DNA of 64,000 bases from Monoplex corrugatus (taxonomy: Eukaryota > Mollusca > Gastropoda > Littorinimorpha > Ranellidae), in the NCBI GenBank assembly GCA_030674185.1, contig CM060308.1:41016857-41080856 (forward strand), read 5' to 3'. This document shows positions 51,623 through 63,900 of this stretch, piece after piece (within the stretch, counting starts at the first letter, position 1; the number at the start of each line of letters is the position of its first letter). The position numbers and the translations under genes are program-made. The notes below the pieces were generated by a model. The model was not told the origin of the DNA. It did no database searches and was given only the letters and a program-made list of their open reading frames with translations.

Positions 51623-51805
51623 CCCTCTGGCTCCCGCACCCTATCCATCAACTGCTAAAACTTAATCCTATGATTCCTTTACCCTATCACCAGCTTCCAG
51701 CAGGAAGCTGGTGGATAGGGTGAGGGAATCATAGGGTTAAGTTTTTGCTTTGCTAGCATGGTTGACAACGCAGATGCTGGTGGACAGGGTGCGGTAGTCA
51801 AGGGG
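51623..51805. mobile_element. foldback MITE copy 3
   Basis: Preceded by TTAA (51619-51622). The ends are CCCTCTGGCTCCCGCACCCT and, inward from the right, CCCCTTGACTACCGCACCCT. The inner hairpin is CACCAGCTTCCAGCAGGAAG with GCTGGTGGATAGGG arms. The right target site is altered to TTTTAA. Confidence 0.82.
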
Positions 51806-52555
51806 TTTTAATCTGTTTATACTTTCAGTACCCAAGGCAGCATTGTGAGTTTTCCTGTCATGTCAAATTTGGGTTTAAACATATTAAAAGAAAGAAGGAG
51901 AGAAGAATCATTTACTTAAGTATGGCTATTGTATTATTTCTCTTGAGCTAAAAAGTGTTAAAAACAAATCTGAGCAGTTGTCATGACTTCCTACTGGGCC
52001 AGACATGGAGTCTTTAAGTCGCCAAAGATTCATTCTCAAACAGTTAAGAAATCTTTGCTGATATACTTTACCTATAGAGAGATAGGCACCAATGATTCTT
52101 CTTCTGTCTTTGATACTCCCATTAAGAAAGAGACCACAAAATAACAAGAAAGACAGAACGAGACATGACTCCTTAGTGTCTGTCAAGACATAAAAAGACA
52201 TGTGATGCCCGTTTGTCAGTGTTCCTGCTGATGCCTGCCTGCCTGTCTGTCAGTGTTCCTGCTGATGCCCCTTTAAAAGATATGCCTGATTAAATATATA
52301 CATTTTCATAGCTTTAAGTGGTCATTTCAAAATAACAAAACCCACCAACCACAAACTCTTAATCCTTGCTTTATAGTAACACAAATGATCAAAAGTAAAC
52401 TAACTTCTTAAACCAATTTTTCTTTACCAACTTAAATCCATGAATATTTTCTGCATGTCAGAGGCAGTATTTTCGCATAAAACATGAAGACCAAACCAAA
52501 ACTTCCTCAAACCTACAGGGACTATATATGCATGTGCAATGTGAACAGTTTTATG
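51806..52555. other. no feature recognised except a small duplication
   Basis: GTCAGTGTTCCTGCTGATGC occurs twice near 52215-52270. Confidence 0.4.
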
Positions 52556-52559
52556 ATTC

Positions 52560-52910
52560 GTGCAAGTAGGTGAGACATGGAACTGCCAATTGGAAGGTCA
52601 GGATTCAAGCCTGCCTGGGTACCTCCCACTAAATGGATAAAAAGGTGAAGAAAAGTTTTTTTCAATCTCCCAAGTCACCATTTATGCAGATCTATTAATG
52701 CCTACACTCTCTTTGTGTCTATTCACAAGCAGAACATCAAACACACAAACTGAAGATATGGTAGTTATGTCAGTATTCGGTGGCTTATGGAAACATAAAA
52801 ATGTCCATCAGGAACGCCCACCAAAGACGGAGCATGCAGGCTATAGAACAATATACTGTTTGCACAGTGTGGGTAAAGCAGCATACATACACGTATCAAG
52901 AAAAACTGAA
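52560..52910 (+). mobile_element. SINE-B copy, near full length
   Basis: Head with GGAAGGTCAGGATTCAAGCC, then GGTACCTCCCAC, CAATCTCCCAAGTCACC, GCAGAACATCAAACACAC, GTCAGTATTCGGTGGCTTAT, GGAAACATAAAAATGTCC and CACCAAAGACGGAGCATGCA. Confidence 0.8.
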
Positions 52911-53457
52911 ACGCTTTAAAATAACCACCACAACAACAAACAGCCTTTGCCAGAAGATTATAGTTTCCATGCTAATAGTCAATACTGCCAAGTTTCAAAA
53001 TAAACAGTGAAATTCTGTTTATAAACATATTGATGTACAAGTATTACAAGGCACACTGACATGATTGAATTTTCATAATTCATCCCGACCAGTCAGTAGG
53101 CCTACATAAAGGGCAGCTTTCCATGGGTAAGTGGAAGAAAATTCTTTAAAGTATATGATGGTGAGTGTCCTGTAGCTGGTTTCTAGATGCTGCTGTATAC
53201 ACTTTAAAAGAAAGTTTTCAAATGTTCTACTCTCTTTATCTGTATTTTATGCTCGCTTCACTTTTCCTATGTGCTTGTATCAGATGTTGGGGGAGATAAA
53301 GCAGGTGGTCTGCAGCAAGACAGGAAGCCTGTATACATTCAGACTACTTTACGGTGAATAAAGCAAACATTAAAGCGCGAAAACATCTCACAGAAAAAAA
53401 TTGCTTGTATAGTAAATGCAACAACTTACATTCTATTCTGTAAGACTCCACACTATC
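52911..53457. other. no feature recognised
   Basis: AT-rich, nothing recognised. Confidence 0.35.
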
Positions 53458-53825
53458 ATCATCATCAGGTGCCTTGCCGCATGGCGTTGGCGACCAAGGA
53501 CTTCCATCCATCTCTATCTCTCATTGCCCCTAGCATCTCCCCCACCTCCTCATCCCTAGCCACTCTGCAAGTCTGTCCAGCATTCTCTCCCTGGGTCTAC
53601 CTGGTGCACTCTTTCCCTCCAGCTTTCCCATTGTGACCAGGTGCTCCAAATCCCCTTCCTCATAAAATGGCCTATAAATGTTGCCTGTCTTTTCCTAATC
53701 TTCCTTATGAGTGATCTACTTGTGTTTGCCTCCATCAAGACTGTCTCATTTGTTTTCTTTGCTGTCCATGGAACTCTCAACATTCTTCTTAGAAACCACA
53801 TCTCGGCTGCCTCAAAGACTCCACA
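53458..53825 (-). mobile_element. LINE 3' end, reverse strand
   Basis: Begins with (ATC)n complementing the (GAT)n tail. Reverse translation: MWFLRRMLRVPWTAKKTNET, then LIRKIRKRQATFIGHFMRKG, then, after a one-base frameshift, the GRPRE...LAEW region. It is one of the younger copies and was disabled by this frameshift and by 5' truncation. Confidence 0.88.
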
Positions 53826-55970
53826 GTGTTACATAAAAAGGAGAGAAAAATATAAGACTGCCTAACTTCCCAAAATGCAAATGAAGTTCAGTGTTTCTGA
53901 TAGCATGTAACCATACACAAATGCGACCTGAAACAAAGACATCAAAGCACACATTCCAGATCATCCCTCCCAAAGAATTGAATTTAATCATATACCCTGA
54001 GCATAGAAATGGATCAGTGTACTGGAATCTGCTGAGAGAAAGGCTAAGTCACAATCCCAGATAAGCTTCACAATACCGTAATGATTTAAAGGTCTAAAAG
54101 GAAATCCAGTATATATGCCTTTATTCCTAACGCATTAGCGTTATCATCCAATCAGTTTATTTATCTGTATATGCAACCCATTCTCACTGAGGGGTATAAG
54201 TTGATTCTGAAGATACTGTATCACTGAAAAGTGTTTGAAATTTCCTTTCCAGTGACATATAAATGCAGTCTGTCGGTCAAAAATTGTACAAGTTGTGGCC
54301 AACAGAAATGTCTATAATCCTTTTTTCAAGAAATTGGAGGAGATAGTCTGAGAACAGTTACATTCAAGTTTTCCTCATGAATGCTCTCTTGCAAATTCTG
54401 ACAAGTTATTTTGACTTATTATTTGCTGAATGACATCATAAGCTTCAAAAAGGATGTATGGAATATTATGGTTCTATAAGATGCTGAGTTAAGGTGGTGG
54501 TTTGAAAACTACCAGTTCAGGCAATTTCAAGAAAGTATGGCCATTAAGTATCATCATTATTTCACTTTATTGCTGCTTTTTTTTTTTGGGGGGGGGGGGG
54601 GGGGTAAATTTTGCTGTGAAATTTATCAGACGCCTAAAAACAACCCAGACAATAACCTGCCAGAAACCCAGATGGATCCGTGCACATAGAGAAAATACAT
54701 ACATATGTTCCACATTCATATTTTTTCCCATTCATTCAACCATACACATATTTCCATGTATGTATGTAAATAAATACACTTTCTCTAAAACACTCACATC
54801 ACATGATCTCTCTCTCTCATACATTTTTGTCTTTGCCTTTCATTCTCTCTCACACACATTTTCTTTCTTCTTCATATACAGTCTCTTTCTTCTTTGCTTT
54901 TCATTCTTTCTCACATACATTCTTCTTTGCCTCTCACTCTCAAAGTCTGACAGGGATAAACAATGAAAAGATTTGGTGTGCAACAGAATACAGATGAACA
55001 GCAATCATTTTACAAATTCCAAATTGCACACGGCATACCAGCAGGATTCATCAAATTCTGTATCTTGCTACCCATGGAAATGTTTAAAAAAACAGCCAAG
55101 AAAATCAAATCCCAAAAGTCACTTTTGCTATGGAAAGAAAAATTGCTAGTAGCACTTGGAACAAGTTCTTCATTTTCATTCACTGAACCACAGCAAACAC
55201 ATGTGCTTTTGATGGCAAGGTTAAAAACAATCCTCATATTAAATATCTGAAGAATTTTTGTTTTCTTTTGTTACACGTCTTTGTATGCGTGTCAGAATCA
55301 CTGAAGGAAAGCTGATGAACATGCAAGAAACTCAAAATTTCATTCACTCCTTACCCACATGAAAGCAGTTGATCACAGACAAAACTGTGCTGTGCAATGA
55401 GTAACAAGCCGTACACATCATTTACAATGGTACAATTATGATGCTGACATCAAGGGAGTTTAAGGGTAGGCACTGAAAGAGCAATGAAACCTCCAATCCA
55501 ACATCACAGTTCTACGTGACAAATTTAAATCAGACATTTACAAAGGTACCTTATTACTATGTACAAGTTTACAACATTTAATGATGAAATTATTGCACAC
55601 GGAAGATTATGGGCTGATCAAATGCTCAAACATATTTTCTCCATCCTAACAGACTTATTCACATTTAACATTTTTCCCATGGATTTCACTCTTGTTACTC
55701 TCATTGTGTATGCAATAACTGAAAAAAAACTTTTTCCTTACGAATTATTACTGACTGACAATGACACAGACAGACAGCATCCAGAATGTTTCTTTTTTTT
55801 CTGAGGCTGGATCTTTGCCAGGTTCCTCTCGTTGTTCCATATTTATGAGAAGCTACAGAAAATTAAGTAAAATGTCCATTACCTATTTATTCGGCACTCT
55901 GTAACCAAAAATACAGTACAGACGTACCATTATTTCCCTTTAATTCATTAGTACACAATTACGGCTGATT
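53826..55970. other. 2.1 kb without recognised gene
   Basis: Includes a G16 run at about 54589-54604 and CT-rich low complexity around 54800-54950. An open frame of 95 codons at 54963-55250 shows no recognisable domain or splice context. Confidence 0.4.
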
Positions 55971-55974
55971 ACAA

Positions 55975-55995
55975 TGTGGTGTGTGTTGTGTGTGT

Positions 55996-56085
<90 letters not shown>

Positions 56086-56129
56086 GTGTGTGTGTGGTGT
56101 GTGTGTGTGTGTGGTGTGATGTGTGTGTG

Positions 56130-56165
<36 letters not shown>
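55975..56165. repeat. (GT)n microsatellite
   Basis: Nearly 190 bp of GT with a few G or T slips. Confidence 0.97.
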
Positions 56166-56167
<2 letters not shown>

Positions 56168-56169
56168 AA

Positions 56170-57090
56170 GAACATGAATGCCATTTTTTTGTTACATAAA
56201 ATTATACGTCATGAATCACTGCCCTAAATGCCAACAGCACAATGGTCAGTAAGTAATACTAGTAATGGTATCATTCTACGAGTCACCAACACTTGAAACA
56301 ATTAAAGCTAATTGCTGTACAGAAGCAAATGTTTCAAAAGGACTAATTACAGATGTACTTGAAATATCAACCTTATTGGGAAAGAAATCCTTGTCAACCC
56401 TGGTATGATGAAACCCAGCAACAACAAAATGAGTTTACCCACAATCGACAGAAAGACGATTCATCCGGTGAAGTTCAATACATTCTTTCGTCATTCAACA
56501 TTAACTGTAGCACTTTACATTTGCAAATTAACTTCAACATTAGGATTCCTGACAAAATATTTTTACACTGATCACTGCATTATCCCCCACACTATACGAG
56601 TCAAAAAAACAACTGAAGATTGAGCCACACTAGTCTTTCTCTTCTGACATTTTTCAACGCTTTTTTGTGACTATGACCTTAAAAATAATCTTAATTTCTA
56701 TAAACATGACCACTTCTTGGGCACAATATTGAGTTCATTTGGTCAACGTTCCATAAACAGCCAAGACGTCCTTCCCATATACTTTCAATCAATGTGATCC
56801 ATAAATGAGTTATTTCTGCTCAAATAAGTGCAGTAACAACTTCACACAAAGCTAACCTTTGACCCAAATTTCATCAAGATGCATCCACAAATAACTCAGA
56901 AATCCTTATGACAATATTCAGCACAAGTTAAAAATACCACAGCAATAAAGGAGTTGTACCTGGAAAAAAAAATCTGTAGCAAAATTCAATTCTTATGGGA
57001 AACAAAAATATAAGCATGCACCAAAAAAAAAAAAATAGAAAAAAAGGGTGGCACTGCATTATGGCAACATGCTCTCCCCAGGAAGAGCAG
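56170..57090. other. no feature recognised
   Basis: AT-rich. The A13 run near 57022 is the only notable low complexity. Confidence 0.35.
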
Positions 57091-57092
57091 CC

Positions 57093-57140
57093 TGATTCAA
57101 TTAAATTCAATTCAATTTAATTCAATTTAATTCAATTCAC
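57093..57140. repeat. (AATTC/AATTT)n pentanucleotide tract
   Basis: TTCAATTAAATTCAATTCAA-type alternation, self-complementary over much of its length. Confidence 0.85.
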
Positions 57141-57198
57141 AGTTTCACACAGTCAATTCATTGTGGTGAGAGAAACAAATAAATTACATACAATAAAA

Positions 57199-57637
57199 CT
57201 AGTCGCTGTGGTGTACTGGTTAACACAAAGGACTACCAACTGGAAAGTTGTCAGTTCAAATCCCCATCAGTCCCTTCAAAAATCATTGTGGGATTTTTCC
57301 GCTCCAACCGCTTTCCTACTCATTGTTGGGAATGCTATGGGCTCATTGGGAACACTGGGACCACACAGTCGAGTCTCATCCACTTCATGGATGTGTCACT
57401 GAGGTTGCGCAAATCTTCTGACCAGCACCACAGGTGTCTGTATCTCTCGGGCCTGGTTGACGCCAGGATATATCATAACAGGAACATGGAGTATAGCCCT
57501 GTCATGCAGTCTCAATCCTAGATGGAACTCCATAGCATCATTATTATCATCCTCATCACCATCATCATCATCACATCGTAAAAACTGTGCCAGCTTCCGT
57601 GGCCATTAAGGTGGCATAGAAAATGGGACCAAAAAAA
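57199..57637 (+). mobile_element. SINE-A copy, best preserved
   Basis: tRNA-like head GTGGTGTACTGGTTAACACA with a B-box-like TCAGTTCAAATCCCC, body GTGGGATTTTTCCGCTCCAA, GGGAACACTGGGACCACACA, CAGCACCACAGGTGTCTG and GGGCCTGGTTGACGCCAGGA, a (CATCAT)n stretch, and the tail GTGGCCATTAAGGTGGCATA then GAAAATGGGACC. This is about 440 bp, long for a SINE. Confidence 0.82.
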
Positions 57638-57639
57638 TT

Positions 57640-58860
57640 TTTTAAAATTAGATACAATAAAATACAAATACTTGAGTTCAGCTTTCCATTCCAATTAATG
57701 CAAACATTCCGATTTGAAAGAGAGGATGAAAAATGAAAATGATCACCGAGGACGGGATAGAGGAAAAAGAGTGGGGAATGGAGAAAGTAACTGTGAAGTA
57801 ACTGTGAAGATGAAATCGTACTCGCAGATTTATACGCACGCCATACTTGCAGTTCCCTCAGATTACAAGGTTACAAACAGGTCTATACATCAAGCTAAAC
57901 TTTGGATCTTTTACGTCACCAGCACATATGCCATTACAAGACTTATTGCCACAAGGTACTTTTTTCTTGTCAGTTCATACACATTCACTTTTCTGTAACA
58001 AAACAAAGCATAATAGTAAAGGAGAGAGAAAAGTGAAGGGGGTCACAAGAACACAAAGCAAGAAAAACAACTTTCAAACACAACAAAACAAATGTAATCT
58101 TGAGTAATTGCAGCATATCTCTGAAAAAAAAAGCAAAAAAAAAAACCCCAAATGTAATACATTTCCTGAAACCCAATAGCTGTGAATAATAGTCATTCCT
58201 TTATCATTATGTCAACAGCAACACAATGAGTCATTTAAATAAATAAATACTGGTTCAAGCAAATAAATATCTAAAAGATGAACAAATGGAATGAATAAAC
58301 ACAACCACTTAATACTCATCAATCTATATCACTCAAATACACATCTATCTATGTCACTCAAATAGTTTCATCTTACAGCTATAATTGTCATGAGCACCTA
58401 GATCATAAATGTCACCCGAAACAGTTGCTCAATCTGTTGATAACTGAAAAAAAAAGTTTTTAAAAAAGGAAAAGATCTTTGACGATAAAACTATTCTAAG
58501 ATTCATCAGATCAACAGTCCGAAAGAAGATGAGGACGAAATTCACAAGAAACAAAAGAAAGAGAAAAAGAAAAAGAACAAGACCTTGAGGTACTACACTT
58601 TCAGATATAGTCAAAATATCCTCGCATAATTTCGCATGGACAGATGATACAGTACATTTGTGTTGTACCTTCGCAACTCCATTTCTGTGCTAGCATGACA
58701 AAGCTTATGTCAATGAGTGTATATCAGAACTTTCTCAGTTTCAGTTTTCTTAAGGTGCCACAGAGCAAGATTGGCACTATACTATGCACTACACCACAAA
58801 TAAATAAATATGACAGATGCCATAAACATGTGCATAATCCTGCTCAAATTTACTACTACT
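57640..58860. other. 1.2 kb without recognised features
   Basis: AT-rich with a repeated ATCTATSTATGTCACTCAAATA-like word near 58325-58365. No gene recognised. Confidence 0.4.
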
Positions 58861-58862
58861 AA

Positions 58863-59066
58863 GATGGCAACCATCTTTCAAGAAAAAACAGTGGCAAAAA
58901 GGAAGAAAGGCAGACCTCCAATCTCATACATTGAGAACATAATCAAAACCAGTGGCCTAAATATTCAGGAAATTGTCCACAAAAGTCAAGACAGAGCGGC
59001 TTGGAGGGAGATTGTGGCATCCAGATGTGCAGCGGCCAATACTGAACCCAGTGACGCCAACAGATG
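58863..59066 (+). pseudogene. LINE reverse-transcriptase C-terminus (third LINE type)
   Basis: An open frame of about 67 codons to a TGA reads KGRPPISYIENIIKTSGLNI, then QEIVHKSQDRAAWREIVASR, then AAANTEPSDANR. The GRP-x-SYI and QDRxxWR words are typical of the C-terminal end of one group of non-LTR retrotransposon proteins. The copy is 5'-truncated but its remaining frame is intact. Confidence 0.75.
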
Positions 59067-59091
59067 AGACAGTGAGACTAAGACTGGAGGA

Positions 59092-59307
59092 GTGTCTCTG
59101 CTTTTTCTGCCCTCATGTCCCAAAACGATCCACACTATTCGAAGGACTGAGTTGATGCGAGAACAGCAAGAGTTCCAACCAAGATTTTCACAAAAACATC
59201 TTACATTCACTGATGAAGAGATTGATCTTAAATACAAACAAAGAGTACACTCTGTCCTAGGCAAAAAGCTGACAGATCACAGAAGCTGGGAAGAATCAAA
59301 AGATTAA
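59092..59307 (+). other. unrecognised open reading frame ending at a MITE target site
   Basis: An open stretch encodes TELMREQQEFQPRFSQKHLT, then FTDEEIDLKYKQRVHSVLGK and DHRSWEESKD before TAA. It is charged and of normal, gene-like composition, unlike the low-complexity frames elsewhere. There is no ATG at the start of the open part. It could be 3'-terminal coding sequence of a retrogene, an exon, or part of the LINE's downstream sequence. Its stop codon TAA is part of the TTAA preceding the MITE. Confidence 0.3.
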
Positions 59308-59466
59308 CCCTTTGCCTCCTGCACCCTATCTACCAACTACAGAAATTATCTCTTTGACTGCATGAAGCTGGTGGATAGGATGCGGGAGTCAAAGAGTTAA
59401 GTATTTGCTTTGCTAGCATGGTTGGCAACACAGGATGCTGGTAGACACCGTGCGGGAGTCAAAGGG
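59308..59466. mobile_element. foldback MITE copy 4
   Basis: TTAA (59304-59307) precedes CCCTTTGCCTCCTGCACCCT. The right end inward is CCCTTTGACTCCCGCACGGT, followed by TCAA in place of TTAA. The inner part has CATGAAGCTGGTGGATAGGA and CTTTGCTAGCATGGTTGGCA, shared with 51623-51805. Confidence 0.83.
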
Positions 59467-59669
59467 TCAAGAGAGGTCTAACATCAAAAATAATGATACA
59501 GAAAACTCAGACATGTACAATACTGTTTTTTCTTTCCTTGTCTGATGTCATATCATACTTAAACTTTACACTGATTTATTGTTTTGCTTTTACGCAAGAA
59601 AATGCTTAGTGACTTGCTTCCCAGGATGTTGCTTCTTATAAATTTTCATTATCATTATCATAAGAATTA

Positions 59670-59762
59670 ATCCCTGATATTAACTTTGATCATAAAAGGT
59701 TTGAATTGTGGAGAAATAATCCTTAATAATTCACTTTGATAACAAGAGGTTTGAATTGTGCT
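59670..59762 (+). repeat. about 55-bp diverged tandem duplication
   Basis: TTTGATMA...AGGTTTGAATTGTG occurs twice with a shared TAATCCYTRATA word before each. Confidence 0.75.
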
Positions 59763-60043
59763 ATTTGTGTAGAGTATGCTCATAGTTTTTTGCTTTACAC
59801 TATCATCTACACACACATAGACATATTCCAGCATATTATTGGCTTGCAATTTTCTTTCTTATGTTTCTCCACAAGGCTGCAGCTTTGTATAAATGCACAC
59901 TGGAAAATACTGTGTGCAAATTCTCGTATGTCATGTCTCCTGAGTGAAAACAAATATAAACAGAATGGTGATGAAAACTGTATTAAGCACACATACACAT
60001 ATGTCCACACACATAGTCATGTCTACAGATGCATGTGTGCATG

Positions 60044-60046
60044 CGC

Positions 60047-60096
<50 letters not shown>

Positions 60097-60113
60097 CACA
60101 CACACACACACAA
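60044..60113. repeat. (CA)n microsatellite
   Basis: About 33 CA units with one slip. Confidence 0.95.
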
Positions 60114-60225
60114 ATCAATCATCAGAAATGAACACCGTGAATATCCAATATCACAACTAAACTGTAACATTTAAAATCTGAAATCTAACATCATGCATGT
60201 GCACGCATGCGCTATCAAACTCTCT

Positions 60226-60410
60226 CTCACACACACACACACACAAATGTAAATGTAAGTTAGGCAACATGGAAGGAGACCAGTACACACACACACACAT
60301 ATACATATATACACACACACACTTATATATATAGATATATAAATATACTTATACACACACATATATCTATATATACAATATATATATATATATATATTAT
60401 TGTACACACC
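60226..60410. repeat. (CA)n and (TA)n clusters
   Basis: Several short CA runs interleaved with TATA runs, the longest TA run at about 60379-60398. Confidence 0.88.
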
Positions 60411-60414
60411 ACAT

Positions 60415-60950
60415 ATACACACACATTTTACATCAAAGCAACAAGACAATTTTTTCAATAATCCTCAGGAATGTTCTCAAATATCAAACTGTGGTGCAAA
60501 CATTCACAAAATTAATACATAACATTATAAACATGCACCTTTATCATGAATGCTCTCCAAATGAAAAGAATGGTCTTCTGCATTAGTTAACCAACTGCTA
60601 AAACCAGTGCAACTTCACAAACAGGCATTCTTCTCCCTATGATACTGTCAGCTCATTCTGCAGTTCTTTTCCACTTTTGTGCAGTGCTGAGATTTCTCTT
60701 ATAGCAAAACTAACTATTTTATTATTACATACATAACCAGCAGCAACAGTTAGTACAAATGAATTAGTGGAAAGGTGTAGCATGATAAAAAAAAAAAAAA
60801 CTGCTAATAGTACTAGAACGAAATCTATGATTATGTATGACTGACAATTCGGCAGTGGGATTTTAAAGCATTTTAAGCACCAGAAAAGGCACCAGCTGCA
60901 AAAAAAAAACAAAAAAAACAAACAAAATTCACTCCTTCATCTTACCTAAA
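60415..60950. other. no feature recognised
   Basis: AT-rich with A-runs near 60790 and 60905. Confidence 0.35.
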
Positions 60951-60952
60951 AG

Positions 60953-63900
60953 CTTCTTTCTCTTGATCATCCTGTCTGTCAACTTCCTTTTCTCCCTCAA
61001 CCTGTCTGTCAACTTCCTTTCTTCCTCAACCTGTCTGTCAACTTCCGTCTCTCCCTCAACCTGTCTGTGAACTTCCTTCTCTCCCTCAACCTGTCTGTCA
61101 ACTTCCGTCTCTCCCTCAACCTGTCTGTCAACTTCCTTCTCTCCCTCAACCTGTCTGTCAACTTCCTTTTCTCCCTCAACCTGTCTGTCAACTTCCTTCT
61201 CTCCCTCAACCTGTCTGTCAACTTCCGTCTCTCCCTCAACCTGTCTGTCAACTTCCTTCTCTCCCTCAACCTGTCTGTCAACTTCCTTTTCTCCCTCAAC
61301 CTGTCTGTCAACTTCCTTCTCTCCCTCAACCTGTCTGTCAACTTCCGTCTCTCCCTCAACCTGTCTGTCAACTTCTGTCTCTCCCTCAACCTGTCTGTCA
61401 ACTTCCTTCTCTCCCTCAACCTGTCTGTCAACTTCCTTCTCTCCCTCAACCTGTCTGTCAACTTCCATCTCTCCCTCATCATCCTTCTTAAAACTTTCTT
61501 CTCCCTCATCAACCTGTCTCAACTTCTTCTCTCCCTCATCCTCTGTCAAACTTCCTTTCTCTCCCTCACCTTCTGTCAACTTCTCTTCTCTCCCTCATAC
61601 CTTCTGTCAACTTCCTTCTCTCCCTCACCTGTCCGTCAACTTCCTTCTCTCCCTCATCCTCTGTCAACTTCCTTCTCTCCCTCACCTTCTGTCAACTTCT
61701 TTCTCTCCCTCAACCTGTCTGTCAACTTCCTTCTCTCCCTCATCCTGTCTGTCAACTTTCTCTCCCTCATCCAACTCTGTCAACTTCCTTCTCTCCCCTC
61801 AACCTTCTGTCAACTTCCTTCTCCCCTCAACCTATCTGTCAACTTCCTTCTCTCCCTCATCCTACTGTCAACTTTTCTCTCCTCATCAACCTTCTGTCAA
61901 CTTCTTCTCTCCCTCATCCTATCTGTCAAACTTCTTCTCTCCCTCATCAACCTGTCCAAACTTCTTCTCTCCCTCATCCTTCTGTCAAACTTTTCTCTCC
62001 CTCACCAACTCTGTCAAACTTCTTCTCTCCCTCATCCTGTCTGTCAACTTTTCTCTCCCTCATCCGATCTGTCAACTTCTTCTCTCCTCATCCATCTGTC
62101 AAACTTCTTCTCTCCCTCACCTGTCTGTCAACTTCCCTCTCCCTCATCCTATCTGTCAAACTTTTCTCTCCCTCATCCAACCTGTCAACTTCTTTCTCTC
62201 CCTCAACCTGTCTGTCAACTTCCTTCTCTCCCTCTCCAACTCTGTCAATCTTTCTCTCCCTCAACCTTCTGTCAAACTTTTCTCTCCCTCATCCAACCTG
62301 TCAAACTTCTTTCTCTCCCTCACCTGTCTGTCAAACTTTTCTCTCCCTCATCCAACTTGTCAAACTTCTTTCTCTCCCTCAACCTGTCTGTCAAACTTTT
62401 CTCTCCCTCATCCAACTTGTCAAACTTCTTTCTCTCCCTCATCCATGTCAAATGTCCTTTTCTCTCCCTCATCCAAACTGTCAAACTTCTTTTTTCCCTC
62501 ATCCACCTTTCAAACTTCTTTCTCTCCCTCATCCTAACCTGTCAAACTTCTTTCTCTCCCTCATCCTACCTGTCAAATTCTTCCCCTCATCCAACCTGTC
62601 AAACTTTCTTTTCTTCTCCTCCTGTCTAAACTTTTCTGTCTCCCTCATCCTACTGTCAAACTTTTCTCTCCTCATCCAACCTGTCAAACTTTTCTCTCCT
62701 CATCCTACTCTGTCAAACTTTTCTCTCCCTCATCCAACTGTCAAACTTTCTTTCTTCCCTCAACCTGTCTGTCAAACTTTTTCTCTCCCTCATCCAACCT
62801 GTCAAACTTCTTTCTCTCCCTCATCCTACCTGTCAAACTTTCTCCTCTCCCTCATCCTACCTGTCAAACTTCTTCCTCTCCCTCATCCTACCTGTCAAAC
62901 TTTCCTCCCTCATCCTACCTGTCAAACTTCTTCTCTTCCCTCATCCTACCTGTCAAACTTCTCTCTCTCCCTCATCCTACCTGTCAAATTCTTCCTCTCC
63001 CTTCATCCTACCTGTCAACTTCTCCCTCATCCTACCTGTCAAACTTTTCTCTTTCCTTCATCCTACCTGTCAAACTTTTCTTCTCCTCATCCTACCTGTC
63101 AAATTTTCTCTCTCCTTCATCCTACCTGTCACACTTTTCTGTCTCCCTCATCCTACCTGTCAAACTTTTCTCTTTCCCTCTAATACCTGTCAAACGTTTC
63201 TCTCTCCCTCATCCTACCTGTCAAACTTTTCTCTTCCTTCATCCTACCTGTCAAACTTTTTCCTCTCCCTCTATACCTGTCAAACTTCTCTCTCTCCCTC
63301 TCTCCTGTCAAACTTTCTCTCCTCATCCTACCTGTCAACTTCTCTCTCCCTCATCCTACCTGTCAACTTCCTTCTCCCTCATCCTACCTGTCAAACTTCT
63401 TTCTCCCTCATCCTACCTGTCAAACTTCACCCTCTCCTCATCCTACCTGTCAAACTTCTTCCTCTCCCTCATCCTACCTGTCAAACGTCTTCCTCCCTCA
63501 TCCTACCTGTCAAACTTTTCTTTCCTTCATCCTACCTGTCAAACTTTTCTGTCTCCCTCATCCTACCTGTCAAAATTTTCTCTTCCTTCATCCTACTGTC
63601 ACACTTTTCTGTCTGCTCATCCTACCTGTCAAACTTTTCTCTCTCCCTCATCCTACCTGTCAAACTTTCTCTCTCCCTCATCCTACCTGTCAAACTTTTC
63701 TCTTTCCTTCATCCTACCTGTCAAACTCTTTTCTTTCCCTCTAATACCTGTCAAACTTTTCTCTCTCCCTCATCCTCCTTCAACTACTTTCTCTCCCTCA
63801 TCCTACCTGTCAACTACTTTCTCTCCCTCATTCTGTCAACTCCTTTTCTCCCTCATCCTACCTGTTAATTTCTTTCTCTTCATCATCCTACCTGTCAATA

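Noticed and set aside
54963..55250. 95-codon open frame starting MKRFGVQQNT
   Set aside because: No recognisable domain, no conserved motif and no splice or promoter context. Length is compatible with chance.
61067..62629. Open frames of 520 (+) and 216 (-) codons in the 30-bp array
   Set aside because: The period is a multiple of three and the unit has no stop, so length is expected by construction. No start context, splice sites or domain support a gene.
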